A DNA stretch of 64,000 nt from Cladorhizidae sp. MBARI D1340-BT2 (taxonomy: Eukaryota; Porifera; Demospongiae; Poecilosclerida; Cladorhizidae), in the NCBI GenBank assembly GCA_028752905.1, contig JAQNBH010000004.1, positions 3,704,610 through 3,768,609 of the forward strand, written 5' to 3'. How positions within the stretch are numbered: position 1 is the first letter of the stretch; each line of letters begins with the position of its first letter. This document shows positions 12,401-21,700 of the stretch, one piece after another. Both the position numbers and the translations under genes were made by a program. The notes under the pieces are model-generated. The model had not been told where the DNA came from. It saw only the letters and a program-made list of their open reading frames with translations, and searched no databases.

Positions 12401-15400
12401 CTATCTGCATTACACAGTTTTAATGATGGCCTCAACTATCTGGTGTTAATGATGACCTCAACTATCTGCATTATACAGTGTTAATGATGGCCTACTATCT
12501 GCATTACAATGTTCTGCATTACAGAGTGTTAATGATGGCCTCAACTATCTGCATTACACAGTGTTAATGATGACCGCAACTATCTGCATTACACAGTGTT
12601 AATGATGACCTCAACTATCTGCATTACACAGTGCTAATGATGGCCTCAACTAATGATGGCCTCAACTCTCTGCATTACACAGTGCTAATGATGGCCTCAA
12701 CTAATGATGGCCTCAACTCTCTGCATTACACAGTGTTAATGATGATCTCAGTGGTGATGCAGTTCTTGGTGCTACAAGCTTGGGCATCCTGTAGCAACAG
12801 AAGCCCACCCTATACAGTTAGTAGAAGAGGATCACAAGCTGAGGGAAATTAAAAATATTAAAAAAATTCTAAGTTAGTTTTATATATATATGTATTATAT
12901 ATATATATAGGTATATAGGTATATATATATATATATATATAGGTATATATATATAGGTATATAGGTATATATATTTGTGATAACGTGAGAAAAGGGCCCA
13001 CTTCGGCCAAAAAATAAAATGCGTTATTGTCATGAGGTTAAAGTGCAAGGATAGCTAAGTGGAATGGTACTGGAATTGTGCCTTGATCTAATGCCATTCC
13101 AAAGTTATACACAGTTTTGCTTCCATTCTTCACTACACTGTCAAACGAGAAAACGCGTCTAGAAATTTCCCTTGCGTTGTTATACGGGAAACTCCGTGTC
13201 ACGCTTGATGACATCGCATTTTTAATCATTGAAGACGACGCATACCAGAAGTAGCTTCTCTATTTTTTAAGCTTTTTCTAACTGCTCGCTTGAATGGAAG
13301 GAAGCGCTTCCACGCTTGATGACATCGCATTTTTAATCATTGAAGACGACGCATACCAGAAGTAGCTTCTCTATTTTTTAAGCTTTTTCTAACTGCTCGC
13401 TTGAATGGAAGGAAGCGCTTCTTGGCCTTGAAACTTTGCAGAAAGATAGAGCAATGACCCAAGATGTCTCGGGTAATTTATTAAAATATCATGAATCATG
13501 ACCTTGGTAGCTATTTCAGGTCCTAGTGCAAAATCAGTTTTGGGGCGAAGTGGGCCCTTTTCTCAGATCGTATCACATAGGGTGTGTGTGTGCACTACAG
13601 AAGCCTCAAGAAGTTTGAGGAAACATACTCTACGTAGTTCTGGTCATTTGAGGACGTGTTACGGAAAGAGGAAATTACTAGTGCACTGCCACTCATAGAA
13701 ACCATTGCAGGAAAGGGGAGGGTCAGAGAATGGGTCGAGGGGGAGATATTAGAGGGAGGGGAGGGATTACAGGGAGGGGGATTAGAGGGGGGGGGGGGGG
13801 GGGGGGGGTAGTCAAGTGCTTCTATATGTATGTATGTTAAAATACCAGATAATAGATTCAATATTATTGACAATCTCCACTTTAATACACGTATCAGATC
13901 GCATCTTATTATGTGAAAGAAACTCGCCATACCAACAAGTATATAGAACAAGGAAGTGGAAGATTGCAAGTTCTTAATTAGAACTAGCCCAAACACGCCC
14001 AGAAACAGTCACTTCTGTACCCATCTCCTGCGACAAACTCATTATGATTACAAACTATAAGCTTGAAGGCTTGCTGCATACTAGTGGAGCTACTCTCGCT
14101 GCTTGGAACCTCAGGTAAGGCAATATCCGCAGCTTGGGAGGGATGTTCAGGAACCTCAGGTAAGCCAATATCCGCAGCTTGGGAGGGATGCCCAGGAACC
14201 TCAGGTAAGGCAATATCCGCAGCTTGGGAGGGATGTTCAGGAACCTCAGGTAAGGCAATATCCGCAGCTTGGGAGGGATGCTCAGGAACCTCAGGTAAGG
14301 CAATATCCGCAGCTTGGGAGGGATGCCCAGGAACCTCAGGTAAGGCAATATCCGCAGCTTGGGAGGGATGCCCAGGAACCTCAGGTAAGGCAATATCCGC
14401 AGCTTGGGAGGGATGCCCAGGAACCTCAGGTAAGCCACCACAGCTTGGGAGAGATGCCCAGGAACCTCAGGTAAGCCACCACAGCTTGGGAGAGATGCTT
14501 AGGAACCTCAGGTAAGGCAATATCCGTAGCTTGGGAGGGATGCCCAGGAACCTCAGGTAAGCCATGCATGCCTGAACTAAGCTACATCAGTTGACAGGTT
14601 TTGTACTGCACATGCGAGTGCACCTATTCCTCATTAAAAATGGAAACTGCCAAAGCAGTTCAGGTCATCCAGGCTCCTGTGGCCTGCACACACACACACA
14701 CACACACACACAGGGCAGTTCAGGTCATCCAGGCTCCCGTGGCCTGCACAGACACACACACAGGGCAGTTCAGGTCATCCAGGCTCATGCGGCCTGTACA
14801 CACAGACACACACAGGGCAGTTCAGGTCATCCAGGCTCCCGTGGCCTGCACAGACACACACACAGGGCAGTTCAGGTCATCCAGGCTCATGCGGCCTGTA
14901 CACACAGACACACACACACACACAGGGCAGTTCAGGTCATCCAGGCTCCTGTGGCCTGCACACACAAACACACACACACACACACAGGGCAGTTCAGGTC
15001 ATCCAGGCTCATGCGGCCTGCACACACAAACACACACACACACACAGGGCAGTTCAGGTCATCCAGGCTCCTGTGGCCTGCACACACAAACACACACACA
15101 CACACACAGGGCAGTTCAGGTCATCCAGGCTCATGCGGCCTGCACACACAAACACACACACAGGGCAGTTCAGGTCATCCAGGCTCATGCGGCCTGCACA
15201 CCAAACACACACACACACACAGGGCAGTTCAGGTCATCCAGGCTCCCGTGGCCTGCACACACAGACACACACACACACACAGGGCAGTTCAGGTCATCCA
15301 GGCTCCTGTGGCCTGCACGCACACACACACACACAGGGCAGTTCAGGTCATCCAGGCTCATGCGGCCTGCACACACAGACACACACACACACACACAGGG

Positions 15401-18400
15401 CAGTTCAGGTCATCCAGGCTCCTGTGGCCTGCACGCACACACACACACACAGGGCAGTTCAGGTCATCCAGGCTCCTGTGGCCTGTACACACACACACAC
15501 ACACACAGGGCAGTTCAGGTTATCCAGGCTCATGCGGCCTGCACACACAGACACACACACACACACACACAGGGCAGTTCAGGTCATCCAGGCTCATGCG
15601 GCCTGCACACACAGACATGCACGTACACACACACACAGAGAAGTGGTGCCATCAACACCTGCTGTATTGCATGCTCTTACCAATCAGCTCATTCCTGAGT
15701 TTCATCCGTGAGGATATATCTGTTGACCCAGCAATTATGCAGTTAATGAAGCCTAGCAAGCAGGCCACATACTCTTCAGTCTCCGCCCCCTTGATCTCCT
15801 GCAACACCACGCTAAACCTGTAGCGCTGACCCCTGTTAATCTACAGAGGGAGAGACAGAAAGAGATAAGTACAGAGGTTAGCACTAAGTCGGCTTGCATG
15901 TGTCTGCTCTCTTACAAGCTCCACTGGTAAATTCTGGTCTCTGTTTGCCCTCAAATCACTCGAAAAATCCCAGGAATAGTTCCTTGAAAACTACCAGGAA
16001 TAATTCCGTGAAAACCCACAGGAATAGTTCCCCCACACTACTTGAAAACCCACAGGAATAGTCCCCCCACACTACTTGAAAACCACCAGGAATAGTTTGC
16101 AGTGCTAGCAGTAGCTGAACAGATAGCAGTGTTGCAGTAGCTGTACAGGTAGCAGTGTGCAGTGGCTGTACAGGTAGCAGTGTTGCAGTAGCTGTACAGG
16201 TAGCAGTGTTGCAGTAGCTGTACAGGTAGCAGTGTTGCAGTAGCTGTACAGGTAGCAGTGTTGCAGTAGCTGTACAGGTAGCAGTGTTGCAGTAGCTGTA
16301 CGGGTAGCAGTGTTGCAGTGGCTGTACAGGTAGCAGTGTTGCAGTAGCTGTACAGGTAGCAGTGTTGCAGTGGCTGTACAGGTAGCAGTGTTGCAGTGGC
16401 TGTACAGGTAGCAGTGTTGCAGTAGCTGTACAGGTAGCAGTGTTGCAGTAGCTGTACAGGTAGCAGTGTTGCAGTAGCTGTACAGGTAGCAGTGTTGCAG
16501 TAGCTGTACAGGTAGCAGTGTAGCAGTAGCTGTACAGGTAGCAGTGTTGCAGTGGCTGTACAGGTAGCAGTGTTGCAGTAGCTGTACAGGTAGCAGTGTT
16601 GCAGTAGCTGTACAGGCAGCAGTGTTGCAGTAGCTGTACAGGCAGCAGTGTTGCAGTAGCTGTACAGGTAGCAGTGTTGCAGTAGCTGTACAGGTAGCAG
16701 TGTTGCAGTGGCTGTACAGGTAGCAGTGTTGCAGTAGCTGTACAGGTAGCAGTGTTGCAGTAGCTGTACAGGTAGCAGTGTTGCAGTGGCTGTACAGGTA
16801 GCAGTGTTGCAGTAGCTGTACAGGTAGCAGTGTTGCAGTAGCTGTACAGGTAGCAGTGTTGCAGTAGCTGTACAGGTAGCAGTGTTGCAGTAGCTGTACA
16901 GGTAGCAGTGTTGCAGTGGCTGTACAGGTAGCAGTGTTGCAGTAGCTGTACAGGTAGCAGTGTTGCAGTAGCTATACAGGTAGCAGTGTTGCAGTGGCTG
17001 TACAGGTAGCAGTGTTGCAGTAGCTGTACAGGTAGCAGTGTTGCAGTAGCTGTACAGGTAGCAGTGTTGCAGTAGCTGTACAGGTAGCAGTGTTGCAGTA
17101 GCTGTACAGGTAGCAGTGTTGCAGTGGCTGTACAGGCAGCAGTGTTGCAGTAGCTGTACAGGTAGCAGTGTTGCAGTACCGGTACAGGTAGCAGTGTTGC
17201 AGTAGCTGTACAGGTAGCAGTGTTGCAGTAGCTGTGCAGGTAGCAGTGTTGCAGTAGTTGTACAGGTAGCAGTGTTGCAGTGGCTGCTCAGGTAGCAGTG
17301 TTGCAGTAGCTGTACAGGTAGCAGTGTTGCAGTGGCTGCTCAGGTAGCAGTGTTGCAGTAGCTGTACAGGTAGCAGTGTTGCAGTAGCTGTACAGGTAGC
17401 AGTGTTGCAGTGGCTGTACAGGTAGCAGTGTTGCAGTAGTTGTCAGATAGCAGTGTTGCAGTAGCTATACAGGTAGCAGTGTTGCAGTAGTTGTCAGATA
17501 GCAGTGTTGCAGTAGCTATACAGGTAGCAGTGTTGCAGTGGCTGTACAGGTAGCAGTGTTGCAGTAGCTGTACAGGTAGCAGTGTTGCAGTAGCTGTACA
17601 GGTAGCAGTGTTGCAGTAGCTGTACAGGCAGCAGTGTTGCAGTAGTTGTCAGGTTCTTATAACATATCATATACCATACAGCTGGACATGTTGTGGGTCA
17701 TGTGGTCACTCATGTAGTTAAATTGGGGGAACCCATTCATGCGGCATGCCTAACCCCATCATGTCATGAAAGTCTGAAACTGTTTGAAGTGTTGGAAACA
17801 CTTGCCCTCCAGCAAGCAATCCTGAATTAATTGCACATGATGAGGGGAAGTCCCATATTGCAGGGGTGAGAGGGCATGCATAATAGCACCCACTAAGGCA
17901 GGTGCATCAGGCCAGCTCATTGTAAAGGCTGATTCACAATATGCAAAACGCTCAAGCGTTGCGATGCGATGGCCTTGTGATGGCCTAGCAGCATATTGTG
18001 AACCAGCCTTAAGGGCTTATGTTGTCCTCTGAATGGCTCGGCTGTTGTCCTCTAGAATGGGCCCTGGGCTTATCACAGCTGCAAGTTCATACAGAATCAA
18101 CAGGGGTGGGGGGGGTGAAAAGATCGGACAGAAATATCGACGACCTCTGACCTGACAAAATGTAGATACAATGAGTTTCGAGATAATTTAATCACTCGAT
18201 GTTTCGGCTTAATGGTCTAGCCTCATCGGGATTGCTCCCGGGACCATCAAGTGAGTAAATATTTAAGTTGATCATCGACTGCCTAATCTGTTCATTGCAT
18301 CTCACAAATCCATTCACACATTGACAACTATTATGCTACTCTTCAATTTCTCCAATGTTCAAATTTAATTCTCAACTTTCCGAAATATGATCTCGCGCCC

Positions 18401-21400
18401 TCCCACACCCACCCAGTATGTATAGCATCCAATCTAGTGTCAATGAAGCCAGTGTGTACATCAAAGAAGTCTCAGATATCAACACTTGGTCATGTTCTAA
18501 ATCGACCGCCTAAAAAAATGCACTTCATCACCCAGGCAGAACTGATGCCTTTAATGCCATGAATATGTGTTAATATACTCCAATACCACTAGGAAATGCA
18601 TCTGTTCGCTCCTACCTACCATAACAGGTGTGTGTGTGTGTGTGTGGGTCAGGTGGCTATGTCACTCACAGACAAACTTCCCTTCATCACAATTTCCTTA
18701 TTTATAAAAATTTGTAGTTTTCAATGGAATAGAACATCTCTGGTATGCCTCCAAGCTGGTCATGCTTCTAATGTGTACAGTATGTGCAGCTTGAATAGGG
18801 AAGTATTACTTATGCATGTGTGTGTGTGTGGCTACAGAAGCTTAATGGCCATGTTATCATGCTCAGTCAGGTGGCGCTGATCAATGGCCATTGCCAATGA
18901 AGACACACTCAAGCAGCACAGTAGAGGAGGAAGGTTTTGGAAAGATGTATCTTGCCCAACATACTCAAGCTACATCACACACTGTGCTGTGGCAGTGGAC
19001 ATGTGTGCAGTGACCTAGACCTCTGAATTCTCTATACAGTCCTGCTCAGGAAGGTCGCATATAAATAAGACGAGGTAAAGGAATTGGAGACACTATCAAA
19101 TTGATACTCTATCAAAAATGATTCTAAATGTTACAAGATAAAACCTTTGCGGTAGCTAGTCAAGTGTGGAGTTAACAAGATATCTTTAGTCGAGTGTGGA
19201 GTTAACAAGATATCTTTAGTCAAGTGTGGAGTTAACAAGATATCTTTAGTCAAGTGTGGAGTTAACAAGATATCTTTAGTCAAGTGTGGAGTTAACAAGA
19301 TATCTTTAGTCAAGTGTGGAGTTAACAAGATATCTTTAGTCGAGTGTGGAGTTAACAAGATATCTTTAGTCAAGTGTGGAGTTAAATAAGATATCACTAG
19401 TCAAGTGTGGAGTTAAACAAGATATCGCTAATCAAGTGTGGAGTTAAATAAGATATCGCTAATCAAGTGTGGAGTTAAACAAGATATCACTAATCAAGTG
19501 TGGAGTTAAATAAGATATCTTTAGTCAAGTGTGGAGTTAACAAGACCTTATGGCTAACGTCTAATTGGGGAGGTGAAAAACTCCCCTTGCATTCTGTTCC
19601 TGAACATCTGCCAACATTGTTGGTGGTTCCTGGTGATCAAGGCTAATCAACATAGAGAAGACCTCCCTCAAAATTCCCATTCTGGAATTTAGGGAAAGCA
19701 TCGTTGCTTTGCTTAGATTCCAATGCAGGACTCCAGGGAAATAATCCTCGTTAAGCCGTGTTTTGAATGTTGTTGTGACATGCCATGCAACATGTGTACT
19801 CCTGTGAATGTTGAGACAGGCCATGCAACATGTGTACTCCTGTGAATGTTGAGACATGCCATGCAACATGTGTACTCCTGTGAATGTTGAGACATGCCAT
19901 GCAACATGTGTACTCCTGTGAATGTTGAGACATGCCATGCAACATGTGTACTCCTGTGAATGTTGAGACATGCCATGCAACATGTGTACTCCTGTGAATG
20001 TTGAGACATGGCATGCAACATGTGTACTCCTGTGAATGTTGAGACATGCCATGCAACATGTGTACTCCTGTGAATGTTGTGACATGCCATGCAACATGTG
20101 TACTCCTGTGAATGTTGAGACATGCCATGCAACATGTGTACTCCTGTGAATGTTGTTGAGACATGCCATGCAACATGTGTACTCCTGTGAATGTTGAGAC
20201 ATGCCATGCAACATGTGTACTCCTGTGAATGTTGTGACATGCCATGCAACATGTGTACTCCTGTGAATGTTGAGACATGCCATGCAACATGTGTACTCCT
20301 GTGAATGTTGTTGAGACATGCCATGCAACATGTGTACTCCTGTGAATGTTGAGACATGCCATGCAACATGTGTACTCCACCGCAGTGGTTACACCGAGTG
20401 ATGTTGGGCATGCCCATTACAGGAGGATATTTAGCACGGTGGAATTAGAGGCCCCTCCTCTCTTCAACATCTCCAGAAAATTCACTAGTGCACTGATCAT
20501 GTACCTTGTAATCTTTGAGGGCATCCATTGCTAGAGCATATCCTTCCTCCGAGTAAAGACAGAGACCAGAGAACAGTTCAAATATCTGCATCTTCACTAG
20601 CGAGTTGTTCGTATCCAGCACTGCATGCAAGCAAGTAAAACATCACACCAGTGCAACTCTGCAACCAGCTACACTCAGGAGTGAACTGCACCTGCTACAG
20701 GGAAAAGTGGCTACTTGGTCCATTTCAACCCAGCAAAACTAGACAACTACATCCTATGCATGACTAGGGGACTAGGGGAGAGCAAGTGCTCTGTTATGCT
20801 CGTTTGGTGTGTACAGCTAGTCCTGCAGATTTGCGAGGAGGTAGTCTGCATCAATTGCAGATTATTCACTCTGAGGTGGTCACTGAACATTAGCCCTACC
20901 CTACCTAGTCCTAGGATAAGATATTCTGATGAAATATAACAATAGTAGCTAACATGCTTAGGAAATGACTGACCAGTCCACTTCAAGGATGACATTTCCA
21001 ACTAAAATAGTTAGCTAGCTAGCTAGATACCTTCCATGTCCCTACCTTGAGCTAGCTTCTTGATAAATCCCTCACTAGGCAGCGCAATCATGAACTCCAG
21101 GCCAAACCGGTTGTTCATGACGGACTTGATGCAGTTCACGCAATCAATCTGCCTCAGTGCGTCGCTGATGCTCGTGAATCCTCTAGAAGATAGTGTCTCC
21201 ATGGCGTCAAAAATTGCAGACATCCCCCCCAGAGTAAGGAACTGCTCCATCCAGTCCTGGTCCGCAGTGCGGAGTCTTTGCATGAGCCCTCTGAAGTTGA
21301 GGCCCCTGCTCATCAGGGTGATGCATAGTTCTGGCTCGGCTCCTTGCAGACCGCCGGAGCCCTTCTGGTCCGCGCATGAGTTAGTATTGCTGATCTTACT

Positions 21401-21421
21401 CTTTACTACATTCCAGCTCAT
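9324..21421 (-). CDS. INF2-like: INF2-like inverted formin, N-terminal part (four exons, continues beyond left edge)
   Basis: The minus strand encodes an inverted-formin-like protein in exons 21046-21421, 20505-20620, 15681-15840 and 9324-9496 (376+116+160+173 = 825 bp, 275 codons). Intron phases 1, 0 and 1 join without error, and the last exon ends on a complete codon. Read in order, the peptide follows vertebrate INF2 as I remember it: DPELC-like, ISDAL, MNNRFGLEF, LAQVLDTNN, KMQIFEL, LDALKDYK-like, RYRFSV, LRNELIGLQL, then GGIDLNSHEDIF. This is the armadillo DID/FH3-type regulatory region. INF2 family formins nucleate and sever actin filaments and act in mitochondrial fission and ER-linked actin. 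The FH1, FH2 and C-terminal parts are not in the window. Introns 2 and 3 (about 4.7 and 6.2 kb) are mostly minisatellites. FHOD or DAAM assignment is less likely because exon 1 begins in INF2 style without a long leader. Confidence 0.88.
9619..10506. repeat. 33-bp minisatellite array in formin intron 3 (about 27 copies)
   Basis: The unit is GCACCACATGGCTATGCTAC followed by CATGAAGAGGTAA. Interspersed variants include ATGCCTATG for ATGGCTATG and GGTAGGC for GGTAAGC. One unit at 10113 is shortened, and two at the right end are truncated. The plus strand carries GAGGTAAGC in most units, a near-perfect 5' splice site, but in antisense orientation to the formin gene. Long open frames on both strands are by-products of the repeat. 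Confidence 0.97.
10646..11447. repeat. 47-bp minisatellite array in formin intron 3 (17 copies)
   Basis: The unit is GTGATCTGCCTCGGGCATCT, TAGAAAGGACCTCACTACAC, CAGGTCA. Variants are GGGCC for GGACC, GACATC for GGCATC, and CACACT for CTCACT. A three-unit block with the CACACT and GTGACC variants occurs twice (near 11150 and 11290), which indicates a local duplication of about 140 bp. Confidence 0.97.
11555..12748. repeat. 35-bp degenerate minisatellite array in formin intron 3
   Basis: The basic unit is TGTTAATGATGGCCTCAACT followed by ATCTGCATTACACAG. Frequent internal deletions produce 19- to 35-bp forms, for example direct joins CAACTATCTGGTGTTAATG. A dimer of a full and a shortened unit is itself repeated five times in 12180-12470, a small higher-order repeat. 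Confidence 0.94.
12876..12975. repeat. TA-rich microsatellite
   Basis: About 100 bp of TATATA interrupted by TAGGTATA motifs, directly abutting the left end of the TIR element at 12976. Confidence 0.9.
12976..13577. mobile_element. 602-bp non-autonomous TIR element in formin intron 3
   Basis: The left end TGTGATAACG...GAGAAAAGGGCCCACTTCG and the inverted right end TGTGATACGATCTGAGAAAA, GGGCCCACTTCG form an imperfect terminal inverted repeat of about 33 bp, differing by a few bases near position 8-13. The interior contains a perfect 111-bp tandem duplication (13200-13310 and 13311-13421). A 63-codon minus frame at 13038-13229 is not recognisable as transposase. It inserted next to TA-rich DNA, and I cannot define the target-site duplication, so I do not assign a superfamily. 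Confidence 0.8.
13200..13421. repeat. Perfect 111-bp tandem duplication inside the TIR element
   Basis: Both copies start CACGCTTGATGACATCGCAT and end GGAAGGAAGCGCTTC with no difference that I can see, so the duplication is recent relative to the divergence of the two terminal repeats. Confidence 0.95.
13578..14100. other. Intronic spacer with a long G run
   Basis: Unique intron sequence with a purine-rich G tract (13725-13810) that ends in about 20 consecutive G at 13788-13808. The opposite-strand proline-rich frame (13595-13996) is a consequence of this tract. No gene recognised. Confidence 0.6.
14106..14563. repeat. 45-bp minisatellite array in formin intron 3 (about 10 copies)
   Basis: The unit is CAGGAACCTCAGGTAAGGCA, ATATCCGCAGCTTGGGAGGG, ATGCC. 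Two units near the right end are shortened (AAGCCACCACAGCTTGGGAG). CTCAGGTAAGG in each unit is a strong 5' splice site consensus on the plus strand, antisense to the gene. Three parallel open frames of 123-150 codons are artefacts of the 45-bp period. Confidence 0.96.
14655..15640. repeat. Compound minisatellite with variable CA tracts, formin intron 3 (about 17 copies)
   Basis: Each unit has a conserved block, GGGCAGTTCAGGTCATCCAG then GCTCCTGTGGCCTG, followed by a CACACA tract of variable length (roughly 10 to 30 bp) often broken by GACA or AACA. The conserved block alternates GCTCATGCGGCC and GCTCCTGTGGCC. The array ends about 40 bp from the donor of formin exon 3. Confidence 0.96.
15681..15840 (-). 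CDS. INF2-like: INF2-like formin exon 3
   Basis: A 160-bp exon. The acceptor has a long pyrimidine tract ending CTCTCCCTCTGTAG, and the donor is ATTG|GTAAGA. It encodes INRGQRYRFSVVLQEIKG, EYVACLLGFINCII and MKLRNELIG, equivalent to the RYRFSV...LRNEFIG segment of INF2. Phase 0 in, phase 1 out. Its donor lies only about 40 bp from the CA-rich minisatellite in intron 3. Confidence 0.9.
15990..16098. repeat. Short 30- to 35-bp tandem repeat
   Basis: Three to four imperfect copies of CTTGAAAACCACAGGAATAG with CCCCCACACTA, immediately before the 26-bp array. Confidence 0.75.
16099..17650. repeat. 26-bp minisatellite array in formin intron 2 (about 60 copies)
   Basis: The unit is GTAGCTGTACAGGTAGCAGT followed by GTTGCA. 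Scattered variants include GTGGCTGTACAGG, AGGCAGCAG and, toward the right end, GTTGTCAGATAGCAG and GCTGCTCAGG. Divergence rises toward the right edge, as expected if homogenisation is stronger in the middle. On the coding (minus) strand of the formin gene each unit carries CTACCTGTACAG|CT, a weak acceptor-like sequence. Confidence 0.97.
17651..19140. other. Unique DNA of formin intron 2
   Basis: Non-array DNA. It contains the 84-bp MITE at 17926-18009, a segment at about 18166-18260 with CACTCGATGTTTCGGCTTAA and CCTCATCGGGATTGC that looks transposon-derived, and short TG tracts near 18629 and 18817. A 94-codon plus frame at 18596-18880 spans the TG tracts and has no recognisable similarity. 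Confidence 0.6.
17926..18009. mobile_element. 84-bp MITE with 19-bp TIRs and TAA target duplication
   Basis: The left end is AGGCTGATTCACAATATGC, and the right end in inverted orientation is AGGCTGGTTCACAATATGC: 19 bp with one mismatch. TAA flanks both sides (17923-17925 and 18010-18012). A three-base TWA duplication is typical of PIF/Harbinger elements, so that superfamily is likely but unproven. The centre contains the perfect palindrome AACGCTCAAGCGTT apart from its 2-base loop. A second copy starts at 63985. Confidence 0.85.
19157..19543. repeat. 30-bp minisatellite array in formin intron 2 (13 copies)
   Basis: The unit is AGTCAAGTGTGGAGTTAACA followed by AGATATCTTT. The left eight units are almost identical. 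Units to the right of 19380 are 31 bp (GTTAAAYAAG) with ATCAAG or ATATCRCT variants, so the array has two subfamilies. Confidence 0.97.
19544..19770. other. Unique intronic spacer, open on the minus strand
   Basis: A minus-strand frame is open across this spacer for about 67 codons (ends at 19561; contains FPGVLHWNLSKATML and REVFSMLISL). It is not flanked by clear splice sites, does not match the formin, and connects upstream only to the 38-bp repeat. It may be an old transposon fragment; I do not recognise it. Confidence 0.35.
19771..20378. repeat. 38-bp minisatellite array in formin intron 2 (about 16 copies)
   Basis: The unit is CATGCCATGCAACATGTGTA then CTCCTGTGAATGTTGAGA. Some units have TTGTGA or TTGTTGAGA junctions. 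Because 38 is not a multiple of three, all three minus frames cycle through the same peptide set, producing three overlapping spurious frames of more than 200 codons. The array ends about 125 bp from the donor of formin exon 2. Confidence 0.97.
20505..20620 (-). CDS. INF2-like: INF2-like formin exon 2
   Basis: A 116-bp exon between acceptor TTGCATGCAG and donor AAG|GTACAT. With the G carried over from exon 1 it gives 39 codons, VLDTNNSLVK to MDALKDYK. The pattern LDTNN-LVK-QIFEL-S-LC-YS-EGY-LA-DAL-YK is the signature armadillo helix region of INF2 and diaphanous-type formins. Intron 1 (20621-21045, 425 bp) is the only intron here without a tandem array. Confidence 0.9.
21046..21421 (-). CDS. 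INF2-like: INF2-like formin exon 1 (start codon)
   Basis: The exon encodes MSWNVVKSK through KKLAQ, 125 codons plus one base. The ATG at 21419-21421 is chosen because it has an A at -3 and because an in-frame TAA lies just upstream (21443-21445) with no other ATG between. The peptide contains PELCITLM, FRGLMQRL, DWMEQFL, ISDALRQIDCVNCIKSVMNN and FGLEFM, the pattern of the first armadillo repeats of INF2. The donor is CAAG|GTAGGG, giving a phase-1 intron. An open stretch runs on into the intron for seven residues before a stop and is not coding. Confidence 0.88.
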
Positions 21422-21700
21422 GATGGCTGAAGATGACACTCCTTAGAGTCTAGTTTCAGTGTTCACCTAACTTTCAACTTCTTGACGTCTGCAGTTAGTA
21501 GCGCAAAAGTGCGGAGTCCCTAGGGAGTCGACTGTGGGGGCGGGTGGAATTGATTAGACCACGCGGACCAAGGGAAACCACTGAGCTGAGCTTCCGTTGA
21601 CGGTTGCGTTCCCGTCTTTAGTGAAGCGTTAAACCCATACGCCCAATGCAGACTGGCTGATTATCGGGTTACTCCCCTTCTCTTCCGCTAATAATATTTT
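21422..21700 (-). promoter_or_regulatory. Putative formin promoter and 5' leader region
   Basis: DNA immediately upstream of the formin ATG has about a dozen CpG dinucleotides in roughly 200 bp (for example GGGGGCGGGTGG, CCACGCGGACC, GTTGCGTTCCCG), far denser than the surrounding window. On the minus strand CCACCCGCCCCCACAG at about 21530-21545 looks like a 3' splice site, so a leader intron is possible. No TATA box is evident. Transcription start is unknown. Confidence 0.45.

Noticed and set aside
14655..15640. CRISPR-like array (conserved blocks with variable spacers)
   Set aside because: The spacers are all CA microsatellite and the genome is animal; no cas genes.
21422..21439. Extension of the formin start to GTG at 21437-21439 (adding SSSAI)
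   Set aside because: GTG is not a normal start in animals; the ATG at 21419-21421 follows an in-frame stop and has a good context.
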